NCBI RefSeq assembly: GCF_002197845.1 | Contig: NZ_NIDE01000001.1 | Coordinates: 744,001 to 808,000, forward strand | Length of the DNA stretch: 64,000 nucleotides | Direction of reading: 5' to 3' | DNA from: Fimbriiglobus ruber | GTDB taxonomy: Bacteria > Planctomycetota > Planctomycetia > Gemmatales > Gemmataceae | Shown here: piece after piece, positions 52,934-64,000 of the stretch | Position numbering within the stretch: position 1 is the stretch's first letter | How the letters are laid out: each line of letters starts with the position of its first letter | Made by a program: the position numbers and the translations under genes | Notes under the pieces: model-generated | The model's database searches: none | Told to the model about the DNA's origin: nothing | Seen by the model: the letters and a program-made list of their open reading frames with translations, nothing else

Positions 52934-54636
52934 TAGGCTGATCAGAAGTTGGGCTTGTCGCGGATTGTGCTCGTGGTTCTACTTCCGGGAATTGTTTCCC
53001 GTTCGTCGGGCACGAGGGTCGCATGGCAACCGCAACGGCATTCCACACCCCGCCCCGGATTCTCATCCCCAAACTGATCCGCTCGCGGACGCCTGGAAGG
53101 CCAAAGCGGGCGCCCGCAAAGCCGAGCGGAAAACCCTGACCATTCGCGTCCGGGATCTTGTCGCGTCCCGCCAACGTCATCGTCAGCGGGCCGAGGACTT
53201 GCAACAGCGGGTCGACCGCCTCCAACAGCGGGTCGACCACCTCGAGCAGGAAGTCGCCCGGCACCGCCGGGACGGGGCCGACGCGGGCGAGGTCGCACCC
53301 CCCAAAAAGACGGTCCCCCTCGCGGCGGCCAGTATCCCGTCGCCGTCATCGGCCTCGCGGTCGCCCTCGTCCGACAGGCCGGGTTGTCGTTCCGCGGAAC
53401 GGCCGCCGCGCTGGCCGTCGTGGCCGCCGCCGGGCCGACCACCTCGGGCACCGACCGGACGCCGAGCCCGACCACCGTCCGGTCGTGGGTCATTCGACTC
53501 GGGTACGCCCACCTCACCCGCCCCTTGGCCCACGACCACTCGTGGGCGTGGCTGATCGACCACACCCTCCAGATCGGCCACCAGAAACTGTTCGCCATCT
53601 TCGGTGTCCCACTCGATCCGGTGCCGTTCGGGGTCCGCCCCCTCCCGTTGGCCGACGTGCATCTCCTGGCCCTGGTCCCGATGACCACCGCGAACCGCGC
53701 GCAGGTCGCCACCGCGCTGACCGCCGCGGTCGCCCGGACCGGGCCGCCGCGGCAGATCGTGTCCGACGGGGCGACCGAATTACGGGCCGGGATTCAGGAC
53801 TTCCGGATCCGGTATCCGGACACCGCCGGGGTGGCCGACGTGACCCACGTGGCGGCCAACCTGCTCAAGCACTACTGGGAGGGCGACCCCCAGTGGACGG
53901 CGTTTACCCGCCAGATGGCGGCGACCGCGGCCACGATCCGCCAGACCCGGTCGGCCCACCTGATGGCCCCGACGTTGCGGGCCCGGGGGCGGTATCGGAG
54001 TGTGGCCGCGTTCATCCGATTCGGCCGGTTCGTCCTGCGGAAATTGCAGGCGGCCGAACCGGATGCGGACATCGTGACGCACTACGGGTGGGTGACCGGG
54101 TACGCGGCCGCGATGGCCGTCCGGGCCGACCCACACGCGCTGGCCCAGGCGACCGTCCGGGTGGTTCGGGTCGAGGGGTTCGGCGCCCGGACCCCGGCCC
54201 TCGTCGCCGAGGCGTGGGAGCCGTTGGCGACCCGCGACCATCCGACCACGGAGCGCCTGCGGAACCGATTGCGGGCGCACGTCGGGCGGGAGACCCGGGC
54301 GGCCCGCCCGGGCGAACGGCGGGTCGGGAGTACGGAGATCGTGGAATCCGCGTTCGGGGTTCTCAAACGATTGTCCCGGGACCAATCGGCGAGTGGGTTG
54401 ACGGGGTTGAGCGTGGGGTTGGGGGCAATGATCGGGACGACCACCCCGGAGCAGATTCAGGCCGACCTCGAGCGGGTACCCGAGAAGGCCGTTCAGACGT
54501 GGGCCAAACAGATGTTCGGGTCGACGGTCCAGTGGCTACGGCGGAAGTTTTTCGGCACCGACCCGTGCCCGGGGAAAACCGTACCAGATCCGGGATGAAC
54601 TCGAAACCACGGCCAGCCTGACTTCCGATCAGCCTA
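52934..54636 (+). mobile_element. Insertion sequence of unrecognised family with 9-bp target duplication
   Basis: It is 1,703 bp. The ends are inverted repeats of about 24 bp with 20 matches: TAGGCTGATCAGAAGTTGGG inward from 52934, and TAGGCTGATCGGAAGTCAGG inward on the opposite strand from 54636. The element is flanked by the direct repeat GGTTTGCGG at 52925-52933 and 54637-54645. One DDE-like transposase gene fills it. I cannot place it in a named IS family. Confidence 0.85.
52965..54598 (+). pseudogene. DDE-type transposase of unrecognised family, broken by one frameshift
   Basis: The N-terminal frame from ~52965 reads 'WFYFRELFPVRRARGSHGNR' and a coiled coil 'ASRQRHRQRAEDLQQRVDRL' with repeated LQQRVD heptads. 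The frame shifts at a run of six C (53298-53303). Seven would give 'EVAPPQKDGPPRGGQYPVAV' and 'IGLAVALVRQAGLSFRGTAA' leading into the long frame that ends at 54598. Likely catalytic acids: D in 'SWAWLIDHTLQIGHQKLFAI', D in 'PPRQIVSDGATELRAGIQDF', E in 'STEIVESAFGVLKRLS'. The catalytic part (404 aa from 53384) is intact and may be expressed alone. The start codon is uncertain. Confidence 0.7.
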
Positions 54637-54663
54637 GGTTTGCGGTGGGGTAGGCGGAAAAAG

Positions 54664-54798
54664 CGTAACCGTTCACGGGGTCAAACCCCTGGTTTTTAAG
54701 GGTTTGGTGCGTTTGCGATCGCATTTTTAGGCCCAAAAACGCGATATCGACTCGAAAAACCCTTTGTTTTCAAGCAATTTACCCCGTGAACGGTTACG
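54664..54798. repeat. 135-bp element with 18-bp perfect terminal inverted repeats
   Basis: The arms CGTAACCGTTCACGGGGT (54664-54681) and its reverse complement (54781-54798) enclose 99 bp with further hairpin potential (AAACCC...GGGTTT, GCGATCGC, CGATATCG) and T-rich runs. It is non-coding. It could be a small MITE or a structured RNA. It starts 18 bp after the IS target duplication. Confidence 0.65.
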
Positions 54799-55028
54799 AA
54801 AAAGCGGCTGTTTTAGCGCCTGAAATCTGGGAGACGATGGCAAAGAGGAGAAGTGAGAGGGAGTAAGGATTTGGGCGTCGCCGCGATGCGGCCGGCGTGT
54901 TCGCGACTCGCTGTTCGCTCGGTCCCTGCGGGACTGAAGCGCTCGCGCGCCTGACGCGAAGATAATTCGATACTTATATATTACGATTTGCGATCGTTGC
55001 TCAGTGCACATGCAGTCACACACACGGT

Positions 55029-55979
55029 TTATCGGAGTGGAATTGGCCAAAATTTTATAGACGTATGTTGCCAGGAAGCGATCAAACGGTTGTTGCGATC
55101 GTAACATACACCTGACAATCCTTCGGCAAAAATGCAGCTAGCGCATTTCCCATCGGATATATCTGTAATAAATATTCTATCAGAATGAAGGTCTGCCCAC
55201 AGTAAATATTTATCGTTCTCGATGAATTGAAGAAAGCCTAGCGTTCCTTCATTGATATTAAATTCAAAAAGCTGCTTTGCCGATATGGCATTCCAAATTA
55301 TTAGTTTTCCCGACCAATCACTTGAGGCAATCAGTAATCCGTTACTACTAAAAGAGACGCAAATTATTTTCTCCTTGTGGCCAACCAAATTGAGAATGCG
55401 CTTACGCTTTGCCACATTCCAAATTTCAAGACTGGCATCAGAGTTTCCGATTGCCATGATTTCACACTTGGCGTCACACGTCACTGCGTAAGGTTTGAAC
55501 TTCTTGGTGCCTATTTCAAATAATTCTTCCCCTCTTTCAATGTTCCAAATTTTAATCGCTTCACTTCCGTCCGACATTGCCAGAGAGTGGTTGCCCTTCA
55601 GGAAAGCAAATTGAGAGGCACTGGTATTGATATTTACGCGAAATAATTGCTTGCAATTCTCCGCGTCCCAAACCCGCAATGTCTTGTCTGTCGCTATTGT
55701 CGCAAAGGCGCTGCCATTATCAAAGTAAATAATCTGATTAACATATGCTGATATGCGTCGGTCGCCGTATAATATTTTGTCGTGTCCGCCGTTTGAACAC
55801 TTTAGCTTAAATCCTTCTGTCTCCCATACCTTGATGCCGTCTCTGCCTGCACTCGCAATATACGCGCCATTCGGGCTAAATGCGGCAAAGGACAGAACTA
55901 CTGAGTCGCATTCGAGTGTTTTAATCGGTTTGTGCCCAATTTGACACAATACCGCTATAGGTATACATATGAATAGCAT
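55029..55979 (-). CDS. AT-rich WD40-repeat protein with N-terminal signal/anchor
   Basis: It is 316 aa from ATG 55979 (AGAGG eight bases upstream). Start MLFICIPIAVLCQIGHKPIK is a short hydrophobic signal or anchor, so the propeller is probably outside the cytoplasm. WD40 blades: 'FSPNGAYIASAGRDGIKVWE', 'SAFATIATDKTLRVWDAENC', 'AMSDGSEAIKIWNIERGEEL', 'IMAIGNSDASLEIWNVAKRK', 'NGLLIASSDWSGKLIIWNAI', 'LIASWQHTSIKFWPI'. DNA is strikingly AT-rich (23 G+C of 60 in 55321-55380) against the GC-rich surroundings. It lies 40 bp downstream of the Rhs gene on the same strand, the place where an immunity gene normally sits. The immunity role is inference. Confidence 0.8.
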   Translation of the reverse strand: MLFICIPIAVLCQIGHKPIKTLECDSVVLSFAAFSPNGAYIASAGRDGIKVWETEGFKLKCSNGGHDKILYGDRRISAYVNQIIYFDNGSAFATIATDKTLRVWDAENCKQLFRVNINTSASQFAFLKGNHSLAMSDGSEAIKIWNIERGEELFEIGTKKFKPYAVTCDAKCEIMAIGNSDASLEIWNVAKRKRILNLVGHKEKIICVSFSSNGLLIASSDWSGKLIIWNAISAKQLFEFNINEGTLGFLQFIENDKYLLWADLHSDRIFITDISDGKCASCIFAEGLSGVCYDRNNRLIASWQHTSIKFWPIPLR

Positions 55980-56019
55980 GACCCATGCCTCTGATGCATA
56001 TTATTGCGCAATCGTCCCC

Positions 56020-59000
56020 TTATCTACTCTCGAGCTGGTTATAATATTCGTCTATTATGGAATTGCGATTCTTGTTCCAATTGGCCTGAGCCAGTGGGTC
56101 GCCACCGTGTTTAGTCTGATCGTCATACAATTTATCTATAGCAGCCGCCTGCTTGATGGCCACATCGACATATGGCGAGTAATAGCTGTTGATCATCTTA
56201 TTGATATCTCCTGCCAGACCAAAGCCAAAACCACCGCTGCTATCCACTGACTCAGACGTATGCAAGTCAGGACAATACAGAACCTGTAACGACAGGAAGG
56301 CATTCTTGCCTTTGAAAAGACCCTCGAAAAATTTATTCCATTTCGAAGCCACGTATAGCCCATTAGCGACGTGCCCTTGTTCGTGCATTACCAAGCCGGC
56401 TGGTTTTGTGCCGTTAGTCCACGCTCCTGTTACAATTACTTTCATTTTTAAGTCCGTAATTTTGAAATCTACATATTCGCAACAGCTATTCTTGAGTTGC
56501 GTTATACCTGTAACCTTCCAATCCCATGTCAAATCGAAATTATATTTGACTATCCCTTGATAACTTGTATCAGGCGGACCATACCGTGGCAGATTAAACT
56601 GTAAATTCTTTGGATCGTCTATTGTTTCGATACCGCCATACGCGGTATGACCTGAGCCATTAGCGTACACAGGCTCAGGGGATACGGGATCTCCTCCGGG
56701 GTACACAGCTTCTGTTCCAGAAGGATCAACCCCTACATTTGGTTCATTGGAAATAAATCCATACAAATTCTCGTCGCCTGCCCCAAATCCCAGCGGATCA
56801 GTCGTCATCCACCGCCCCTGCGTTGCACTGTACCACCGCTCATCAGCCTCATACAATCCGCTGACCGTGTCGTGAGCCATGCCTTGGAATAGAACCGCCC
56901 AAGCGTAGCTAGATGTTGTTCGCGAGCCATAGCTCCCGTCCATGATTGCAACCGCTCCGAACGGGGCATAGGCGTACCGTTCAACTACGGTCCCATTGCC
57001 ATCCACTAGGGCGACTGTGTCCCAGTTCGCATCCTGAACTGGCCACAGGCGTTGGATCGAGGTTCCAGTCGCGGTCAACCCTGTCCCACTGGTATCCGTG
57101 TCCCGATCCACTAGTGCGTTTACATAAACCGGGCTCCACACGTTTCGTGCAGTGTACTCGGTTCCGACTTGCTGCTCAAGAACTTGCCACTGATTCGAGT
57201 AATACGAGTTCGTCGTCGTTCCCGAACTCGTCTGCGTAACCAATCGATTCAGCCCGTCGTACGTGTTCGTCTCAAGTGTTGTTACGCCCGACGATTTAAC
57301 GGCGACCAGCCGGTTCCAGGCATCGTACACGTACTGTAGACCCGTCTCGTCAATCGTCGTGTTCCCATTTGCATCGTATGTCGGCGTTGTCGCCCCACTC
57401 ACACCCGTGTACTCGTTCTGGGCGTTCGCCGTCCGCGTCTGTGTCGTGCCGTTTGTGGTCACACTGGTCATGTTCCCGAGCGCGTCGTAATCCCACGACT
57501 GGCTAGCGCTTGGTGTCCCGGTGATGCCTGTCTTCGTGCCGTTCAGCGTTCCTTGTGCGTACGACGTGAGCTGATTCAGCCCGTCGTACGTGAAGAGCTG
57601 GCTGAATGCGCTGTTGGCCGCGTCGTTCTCCCACAACACGTTCCCGTCCGCGTCGTACCCGTACTGCTCATCCGAGACAGACGTGCTGGTCGATGGATCG
57701 TACCAGTTCTGGTCGACTACTCGGCCGAAACGGTCTAAACCAGTATATAGGTCCCCGGCGTCTCCGGTACTTCCGGTCTGGCTGATGTATGTCAGGTTTA
57801 CCCCTGATTCAGGGTGGTCCCGCTCCACCACCGTATCCAGGCCCAGGTACAGGTACGATTCCAGCGTCCCGGTGTCGTCCGACAGCGATGTCAACCGACT
57901 GATCGTGTTGTCGAGTCCGCTCGCATAGTTATCGTCGACTACGTACCCATCGGGATAGGTCGTACTCGTCTGCCGGCTATTATTGACTCCACTCGCCATC
58001 TCGGTGTAGGCGTATTGGACTTTCGGCGTGGTCGACGTATTCACCGAGCCGGACACGGCTTGGTATTCAGTCGTGAGCTGCCCGAGGCCGTTGTAAATAT
58101 CCTCGACCTGATTGACGATGCTCCCACCGGAGGCCGCGTTGTAACTGGTGGTGAGATACGGGTTGCCCTGGCTGTCGTACGCCGTATCAATCCGCCGCAC
58201 GCTCCCGTCAACACCCGTACCGAGTGTCGTCACTGCATCAGACGTGACTCGGCCGAGGACGTCGTACGTGTAAGTGTGAGTCGTCCCATTCGGGTCAGTG
58301 CTGGTCGCCGTCTCTCCCAAGGCGTCGACCGTGACCGTCGTATCTAAAGATGTACTTGGCTCACCCGTGGTTGGGTCCGGGTTCTCGGTGACACCGACGA
58401 TGTCGTTCGAGTTGATCGCGCTGCCGCTCGCAGTAGTCACCCCGTAAACGTACTGAGTGATCTGGTTGGGACCGCTCGCCTGGACCGCGATCAGGCTGGT
58501 CATTCCGGCTGGACCGTAGGTGTATTCGGTCGTCTTGTTGGTGTCATCCGTCGGCGTCCCGTCTGTGTAATCGTCGATTTCCTCGGTCGTTCGGCCGAGG
58601 GCATCGTATGAGTATTCCGTCACCAACCCCAGCGGGTCCGTCGTAGACGCGACATTCCCGGCCGCATCGTAAGCGGTGGCCGTGACCATCACGGTTGTGG
58701 ACGCGGTCGGTACCGAACCCGGTCGGGTCCACGCGGTTCCGCCATTCGTCCCCACGTTCACATCCGCGATGTCCCGGTTCGCTGCATCGTAGTAGCTAGC
58801 GGTGTACGATACCCGAGCCTCGACACCAGTCGTCGGAGTGCCGAGCGCACCGGTTCCGGTCGCGTTGTCGAACCGATCGCTGGTGATCGTCTCAATCGGG
58901 TTCCCGTCTCCGTCGTACGCCGTTTGCGTTTGGGTCAAGACATGGTCGCCCGTCACGCTCGATGCATCGGTATACGAAGTTCCACTAGCACCATCCGTCT

Positions 59001-62000
59001 CGGAGGTCATGATCACTTGCCCGACCCCGTCGTATGCGGTCTTGGTCCACAGCCCACCAGGCGCACTCTCGCAAATTACGTTCCCGCGGGCGTCATAGTA
59101 GTCGTTCGTGGTCAGCGCGTTGGTCGACACCGAGCCGGAGGTCGGGTTCACATCGTACACTTGCGTCTGGTACACCTGACCTTGCTCATCATAACTGGTC
59201 ACAGTCTGGGCGCGAAGATCCGACGATGTGCCTGACGGGAGGCTGAGAACCCCGCTGACGATGGATGGCGTCACGCCATCCCCAACGTACTGCTGTGTTT
59301 CCGTCACCTCATTCAGGTTGTCGTAGGTGGTCACCGTCAGCGGTCGATTGACCCCGTCCGTTTCGGTCGTCTCGACCCCGTCTTTCTCGGCTACCTGACG
59401 ATCTCGCCAGTCGTACCAGTAATCAGTTACACGATTGGCGGCCCCGAGGCCCGGGTAGTCTGTCTCCTGCGTGAGATTGCCGTCCCCGACACCGCCGTTA
59501 TCGTAGACGTACGAAGCCGTCTCGACCATGTTACTCGGGGAGGTGTTGTTGGTCGGCGACCAGTAACCGCTGGCGGGCGTGTCGTCCGTCCCGACCCACA
59601 TACTCACGGCCCGGCCAAGCCCATCATACACCGTCCGGGTAATCGTCCCGGCTGGCGAGATGACCTCATCCTGCTGGCCCGTGCTGTCGAACGCGAACTG
59701 GGTGCGGTAGTAGTTGACGTTGATCGTGCCGATGTTCACGGCTGCACTGTACGTGACTCCGCTCAGGCTGAAGTAATCGTCTTCGTACACCACCTGCCCG
59801 GCATCGCTTCGGTACGACCGGGACAGGCTCTGGATGTCGCTGATCGCCTCGGTCCCGTCCGGAACCCCGCTGGTCAGATGAGGAGTAGCCGACATCGTCA
59901 ATGTCTCGGTATACCCGTTCGCTTGGTCATTCCGAGTCAGCTGGATAGGTCCGGTGGTGGTACCTGTTGACGCGTCGAAACCGGGGTACACACGGACTTC
60001 CTGGTCGGGATCGTCGTACACCGTGTAGGTCACGTTCCCGTTTGGATCGGTTTCCTTGGTCGTCCGCCCGAGGGAATCGACTTGGTATGTGGTGATCAGT
60101 TCCTGGCCGCCTCCAGATGGTGTCGTCCAGCCGCTTGGTAGGTTGGTGAAGTCGCCCGTATCGGCTGTGTTCACGTCTTGAATCGACTTGATCACGGCGC
60201 CCGTCGCCGGGTCATACGCCGTATACGTCAGATATCCACTCGCGTCCTTCGTCCAGATTGCCTGACCGAACGTGTTGTACACGACCGTCGAACTCGTCGC
60301 GCTATTCGGTCCGTTCTCGGTCGTGGTAACAGTCGGCAGGGTCGTGGTAACCGATTGTTCCTGGGCGCTGCCCGAGAACCACGTGTACGCGTAACTGGTG
60401 GTCTCGCCACCCGTCCCGTTGGTGTTTCGGTATTTCGTGTCGGTTGCCACCGGCGTGTCGGTAGCGCCGGAACTGGTAATCTGTTGGAAGTACGTCCACG
60501 CTTCCTGGGGAACAGAAGTGCCGGACAACCCCTGTTGGACGGCGGCACTCTCCTGGAACCCGGCCACTCCACCCGCGGTCGTGGCGGTTGCCGTGGTCGA
60601 GGAATAATAGGCGGTCGTCGAAATCAGCCCGGACGAAGCGCTGATGTAGGTCGTCGGCGTGCCCGACCAGTTGACGAGGTCGGCGTACGAATCGCTGTAC
60701 CCGAGCATGGCCGATGGGTTAGCCGTGAAGACGAGTTGACCACCGTCACCCACCCCACTCCCGGAACCCGACCCACTTCCGGACACGGACCCGCTGCCAG
60801 TGCCCGAGCCAGATCCCGTTCCGGAACCGCTGCCCGTGCCAGAGCCACTCCCAGTACCCGAACCGCTTCCAGTACCCGAACCGCTGCCCGAACCGCTGCC
60901 CGAACCGCTACCAGAACCCGATCCGTCGGCATAGCGATAGTACGTAATCCAGGTCTGAGAAGAACTGCCCGAGGTCGTTCCGCTTCCCGTACCGGTTCCG
61001 CTCCCCGTACCAGAACCACTTCCCGAACCGCTCCCCGATCCTGTTCCGCTCCCGGAGCCCGACCCACTGCCCGACCCGCTGCTCGCAGGCTGGGTCGCTT
61101 CCAACATGACCTCGCCGTAGGCATTTGTGTAAACAGTATTCTGAGTTCCGTCAGGTAAAGTTTCGACTGTTTTCGTTTGCCAGCTATTGTACCCAGCCGG
61201 ATTGCTGCTCGTGGTATAGCTGTAAGTAAACGTACCCTGGCCGCCGGAACAAACGGAACATCCCTGCCCGCTCGCGATCTCCTTCGTCACCCGCTGCTGG
61301 CTGTCGTACTCGAAATAATTGTCCGCGTAAGGGGCAATTGTCGAATCACTCGCGGCTTGGACATCCGCGTCCGTGCCACCGACGGCTGCTTTGAGCTGAG
61401 CGTATGCCTGCGTGCCGAATACATACTGCATCCCACCTTGATAGCCTGTTTGAATACCGCCCGTGTACGTGGTTGACGTGTAGTAGCGGTAGTAATCCTG
61501 GTCGATGACGTTCCCCGATCCATCGGTGATCGTCGCATACTCCAGATCCCCCAAATTCCCATTTGCGTCGCCCGATCCGTAATACGTGTACGTAACTTCT
61601 CGGACGGTCTGCCAGCTTCCGCCGCCTATTTGCTGCCGGAGCGTAATCGTGGCGATCTGCCCTTGGTTCGGATCGAAGGCAGGCAGATAGGTAGTGAGAT
61701 ACGAGTTGATCGTCGTGACCCCGCCGACCGTGCCCGACTGTTGCACTTCGGTGGGACGCCCCATCGAGTCCCAGCTGACAACTTGAATGACCGTCCCGCC
61801 GGGTTCGGTTTCAGACACGAGCGATCCTGGCTCAGCGTCCGCTGTAGACGAATAGAACCCCTGAAACGTAAGTTGATCCCCCGACCCATCGTTCAACACG
61901 AACGTGTCGGTAGACGACTGGTACGAAAGGGTACTCGTATCGTTGAACTCCGGCGTGTAGCTTGGGTAGTTCCCGTTACCGTCCGGCGTGCCTTGTCCGT

Positions 62001-63771
62001 CGTAGAAGCGTGCCGTGGAGCCGTTCGTGAGCAGTTCGAGTTGTGAGCCGTTTTGGATCAACTGGGGTTGCTGAGTACTCACCCAATTGTTGCCGTTCAT
62101 CGAATTGGCAGCGTAGGCCGAATTGTTCGTCCACGATCTCGTCTGCCCCCACGCACCGCCCATGCCATCCGATCCAAGATCCGAGGCCGAGAGCGTGACC
62201 ACGCCATCCGAATACCGTAGTGGAGCTTCGGTGTCTTCGTCAGGAATGTCTCCGACCGCAGCCGGATTTGGCGTGACGGCATTCGTCTGACCCATGCACG
62301 AACAGGCGCAGGGGTTGACAACTTTCGGGGCAATGGTCGGATCAATGACGGTCAACGGATCATTAGCTGTACCTGCTGCGTAAGTTGAGTCGCCCGGGTA
62401 GGATGCTGTCAGAGTATAAATGCCGGCTTCACGAATGTTGAGTGAAACATAGCCCGTGGCCCACACATTGACGACACCGGTCGCATCCAATGTCCCTGTG
62501 CCTAGGACCGTCGTTTTTCCACTTGGGTCAGTGACCGATAGGGTCGTGATGGCCGTCGGGGCCGGGAAAGCCGAGGCGTCGGCCTTGAATCGGATCGTTT
62601 TCCCAATCTGGGCTGGTGTGGTGGGGTCGACGGCGACACCGAGCATCAAGGTCAATGGCGGATCGTTCCCCGCCACCACACTCAGTCCGCTGATGCTGGT
62701 TCCGACACCCGGGTCAAAATCTCCGATCGCGCCGGCGACAATTTGTCCGCTTTCCCCGCTGTATGTCCGCACCTCCGGAGTAGCCCCCGGTCCTGTTCCC
62801 GTCACGATCGCGGCGTTCGCGTTTTGCTCGATGTAAGACGTCCCAACCTGCACCCCGGTCCGGGTTGATGGGTCGAACGCCATGAAGTCACGGGCAATTG
62901 CGCCAGTCACCCCATCGAATACTTTCACTTCAGGTCCGCCACCCATCCCGGGCCCGACCACCAGATCATCCCGGCCATCGCCTGTCACATCGCCAGTCGC
63001 AACGTTGGCTCCACCGGTAAACGACTGATTAAATGCGTAAAAATCCCCTAATGGCCCAGCGATCGACGTGCCTGCGTCATTCACGATACGAACGCGCGCG
63101 GCACCACCTGAGGCGGCCCCGATGACGATCTGCTCGGTCGATCCCGTCCCGGTGAAATTCCCGGCCGCGACATTGATCCCACCGCGGAAATTCGGTTCAA
63201 ACGCGAAGAAGCTTGATACCAGAGCGCCAGTCACGCCATCGAACACTTCAACGACAGGGTCGCCACCGGTCCCGGCCCCGACGATGATGTCGTTGTGGCC
63301 GCTACCCGTCACGTCACCGACCGCGATGCTCAGGCCGCCGGTAAATGACTGTGGTAGCGCAAAGAAATTTCCGATCGGAGACGACAGTTGTAGACCTGTC
63401 TTACCATTAAACACTTCGATCCGGGGACCGCCGTTACTTGCAACGGCCGTCACCACGTCCGGATACCCGTCGCCTGTCAAATCACCGACCGCCACATTCA
63501 CTCCTCCGGTGAACGAGGCGTCAAACGGATTCAAGGTGTACAGGGTGTTGCCGGTGTCGGCGTCGAACAGTTTGACCGTTGCAGCCTCTCCTGGTCCCGA
63601 ACCGACTGCGATCACTGGCGATGGCAGTGGTCGAGAGGATGGCACTAAACGGTCTTCGAGTTGGAGAACACCGATGCGGGCCTTGACCCGTTCCGCTGGG
63701 GTTGGTTGCCCGAGAAGATAATCCCAAATGCGGTCGGTGCGGCGGAGCCACGAGGGGACGGTGATGCGCAT
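56020..63771 (-). CDS. Giant Rhs-repeat protein with FG-GAP N-terminus and HExxH toxin-like tip
   Basis: It is 2,583 aa from ATG 63771 ([20 protein letters not shown]); a TTG at 63843 is less likely. N-terminal '[14 protein letters not shown]' is the same export-type motif as the NHL protein. ~47-360 are FG-GAP/VCBS repeats ([18 protein letters not shown]). ~370-475 is an Ig-like domain. ~900-1005 is a Gly-Ser linker. Then many YD/Rhs repeats ('[15 protein letters not shown]', '[14 protein letters not shown]'), and the Rhs core end '[20 protein letters not shown]' plus '[20 protein letters not shown]' near 2330. The last ~235 residues are a distinct AT-rich tip with '[14 protein letters not shown]' (~2463), a zincin-like HExxH. 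The Rhs shell normally encloses a toxic tip. Confidence 0.9.
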   Translation of the reverse strand: MRITVPSWLRRTDRIWDYLLGQPTPAERVKARIGVLQLEDRLVPSSRPLPSPVIAVGSGPGEAATVKLFDADTGNTLYTLNPFDASFTGGVNVAVGDLTGDGYPDVVTAVASNGGPRIEVFNGKTGLQLSSPIGNFFALPQSFTGGLSIAVGDVTGSGHNDIIVGAGTGGDPVVEVFDGVTGALVSSFFAFEPNFRGGINVAAGNFTGTGSTEQIVIGAASGGAARVRIVNDAGTSIAGPLGDFYAFNQSFTGGANVATGDVTGDGRDDLVVGPGMGGGPEVKVFDGVTGAIARDFMAFDPSTRTGVQVGTSYIEQNANAAIVTGTGPGATPEVRTYSGESGQIVAGAIGDFDPGVGTSISGLSVVAGNDPPLTLMLGVAVDPTTPAQIGKTIRFKADASAFPAPTAITTLSVTDPSGKTTVLGTGTLDATGVVNVWATGYVSLNIREAGIYTLTASYPGDSTYAAGTANDPLTVIDPTIAPKVVNPCACSCMGQTNAVTPNPAAVGDIPDEDTEAPLRYSDGVVTLSASDLGSDGMGGAWGQTRSWTNNSAYAANSMNGNNWVSTQQPQLIQNGSQLELLTNGSTARFYDGQGTPDGNGNYPSYTPEFNDTSTLSYQSSTDTFVLNDGSGDQLTFQGFYSSTADAEPGSLVSETEPGGTVIQVVSWDSMGRPTEVQQSGTVGGVTTINSYLTTYLPAFDPNQGQIATITLRQQIGGGSWQTVREVTYTYYGSGDANGNLGDLEYATITDGSGNVIDQDYYRYYTSTTYTGGIQTGYQGGMQYVFGTQAYAQLKAAVGGTDADVQAASDSTIAPYADNYFEYDSQQRVTKEIASGQGCSVCSGGQGTFTYSYTTSSNPAGYNSWQTKTVETLPDGTQNTVYTNAYGEVMLEATQPASSGSGSGSGSGSGTGSGSGSGSGSGTGSGTGTGSGTTSGSSSQTWITYYRYADGSGSGSGSGSGSGSGSGTGSGSGTGSGSGTGSGSGTGSGSGTGSGSVSGSGSGSGSGVGDGGQLVFTANPSAMLGYSDSYADLVNWSGTPTTYISASSGLISTTAYYSSTTATATTAGGVAGFQESAAVQQGLSGTSVPQEAWTYFQQITSSGATDTPVATDTKYRNTNGTGGETTSYAYTWFSGSAQEQSVTTTLPTVTTTENGPNSATSSTVVYNTFGQAIWTKDASGYLTYTAYDPATGAVIKSIQDVNTADTGDFTNLPSGWTTPSGGGQELITTYQVDSLGRTTKETDPNGNVTYTVYDDPDQEVRVYPGFDASTGTTTGPIQLTRNDQANGYTETLTMSATPHLTSGVPDGTEAISDIQSLSRSYRSDAGQVVYEDDYFSLSGVTYSAAVNIGTINVNYYRTQFAFDSTGQQDEVISPAGTITRTVYDGLGRAVSMWVGTDDTPASGYWSPTNNTSPSNMVETASYVYDNGGVGDGNLTQETDYPGLGAANRVTDYWYDWRDRQVAEKDGVETTETDGVNRPLTVTTYDNLNEVTETQQYVGDGVTPSIVSGVLSLPSGTSSDLRAQTVTSYDEQGQVYQTQVYDVNPTSGSVSTNALTTNDYYDARGNVICESAPGGLWTKTAYDGVGQVIMTSETDGASGTSYTDASSVTGDHVLTQTQTAYDGDGNPIETITSDRFDNATGTGALGTPTTGVEARVSYTASYYDAANRDIADVNVGTNGGTAWTRPGSVPTASTTVMVTATAYDAAGNVASTTDPLGLVTEYSYDALGRTTEEIDDYTDGTPTDDTNKTTEYTYGPAGMTSLIAVQASGPNQITQYVYGVTTASGSAINSNDIVGVTENPDPTTGEPSTSLDTTVTVDALGETATSTDPNGTTHTYTYDVLGRVTSDAVTTLGTGVDGSVRRIDTAYDSQGNPYLTTSYNAASGGSIVNQVEDIYNGLGQLTTEYQAVSGSVNTSTTPKVQYAYTEMASGVNNSRQTSTTYPDGYVVDDNYASGLDNTISRLTSLSDDTGTLESYLYLGLDTVVERDHPESGVNLTYISQTGSTGDAGDLYTGLDRFGRVVDQNWYDPSTSTSVSDEQYGYDADGNVLWENDAANSAFSQLFTYDGLNQLTSYAQGTLNGTKTGITGTPSASQSWDYDALGNMTSVTTNGTTQTRTANAQNEYTGVSGATTPTYDANGNTTIDETGLQYVYDAWNRLVAVKSSGVTTLETNTYDGLNRLVTQTSSGTTTNSYYSNQWQVLEQQVGTEYTARNVWSPVYVNALVDRDTDTSGTGLTATGTSIQRLWPVQDANWDTVALVDGNGTVVERYAYAPFGAVAIMDGSYGSRTTSSYAWAVLFQGMAHDTVSGLYEADERWYSATQGRWMTTDPLGFGAGDENLYGFISNEPNVGVDPSGTEAVYPGGDPVSPEPVYANGSGHTAYGGIETIDDPKNLQFNLPRYGPPDTSYQGIVKYNFDLTWDWKVTGITQLKNSCCEYVDFKITDLKMKVIVTGAWTNGTKPAGLVMHEQGHVANGLYVASKWNKFFEGLFKGKNAFLSLQVLYCPDLHTSESVDSSGGFGFGLAGDINKMINSYYSPYVDVAIKQAAAIDKLYDDQTKHGGDPLAQANWNKNRNSIIDEYYNQLESR
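60753..61086 (-). repeat. Coding micro-repeats giving Gly-Ser linkers in the Rhs protein
   Basis: Two blocks of degenerate 6/12-bp repeats encode (G-S/T)n: about 60753-60925 and 60985-61086, separated by ~60 bp coding '[13 protein letters not shown]'. Such tracts change length easily by slippage in 6-bp steps without breaking the frame. Confidence 0.85.
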
Positions 63772-64000
63772 GGGCGTCTCGGGGCAACGAGGGGCAAACG
63801 TTATAAATGCTCCGCACGGGGCGGAGACATCGTTGTTAATCAAAAAGTACGACAGCCGAAGCCGGGACTATGCGAGAAAGACGTGCCCGCAAGAGCCCTG
63901 ATCAAGTCGAAAAAATTGGTCGCTTGCTCTTAAAACTAAGATTCAACCAAGAAAATACAAGGCAACGGTTGTCAGGGAAGAGGAAGATAACACGACGAGA
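63772..64000. other. Region upstream of the Rhs gene
   Basis: It is 229 bp to the window edge and should hold the Rhs promoter. No gene, strong ribosome site or repeat is seen. Confidence 0.4.

Overview
The window looks like chromosomal DNA of a planctomycete, most likely a member of the Gemmataceae. This rests on the high G+C content, a DUF1501 protein with a twin-arginine signal next to a gene start resembling DUF1549/DUF1553 proteins, a TIGR03000-type protein, an alpha-2-macroglobulin-like protein fused to an anti-sigma zinc finger, two giant surface proteins that both carry an N-terminal 'LEDRL-x-P' motif, and a Gemmataceae-type paralogous family starting 'MTE(A/P)EWL'. I saw no tRNA, rRNA or CRISPR array.

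Layout. 1-17 kb is an accessory-rich region: a partial secreted protein, Uma2-like nuclease and DUF1501 genes, an IS1380-family element, a HEPN protein, a sulfate-activation locus (cysD, cysNC) with a RelE-like toxin gene and a Shedu-like nuclease gene between the two subunits, a WD40 gene cut in two by an IS701 element, a large protein with two HEPN motifs, and an acetamidase plus decayed copies of its 3' end. 17.7-23.1 kb is one giant NHL/Ig-like/FG-GAP surface protein. 23-27 kb has a TPR protein, an ExeA-like ATPase, a BY-kinase-like P-loop protein, a small conserved protein and dtd. 27.3-32.7 kb is a complete branched-chain amino-acid-type ABC transporter operon whose LivG has an unusual membrane-helix insertion. 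32.7-33.3 kb is a MITE-like element. 33.4-40.5 kb is an ECF sigma factor followed by a membrane anti-sigma/alpha-2-macroglobulin fusion, then two small secreted proteins (to 42.4 kb).

42.6-52.4 kb holds two decayed paralogs, a copper-type P1B ATPase, a LOG-family protein, a sugar isomerase-like protein and pyruvate carboxylase. 52.6-54.8 kb is an IS66 remnant, an IS of a family I cannot name with clear ends and a 9-bp target duplication, and a small inverted-repeat element. 55.0-63.8 kb is an Rhs polymorphic-toxin-like giant protein. Its AT-rich C-terminal tip carries an HExxH motif and is followed 40 bp later by an equally AT-rich WD40 gene.

Several genes carry frameshifts, four of them at a run of six G or C where seven would restore the frame. 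Either the region is decaying or the assembly has homopolymer errors. The strongest candidates for new biology are the Rhs tip/WD40 pair, the anti-sigma/macroglobulin fusion with its sigma factor, the double-HEPN protein, and the RelE/Shedu pair inside the cys operon.
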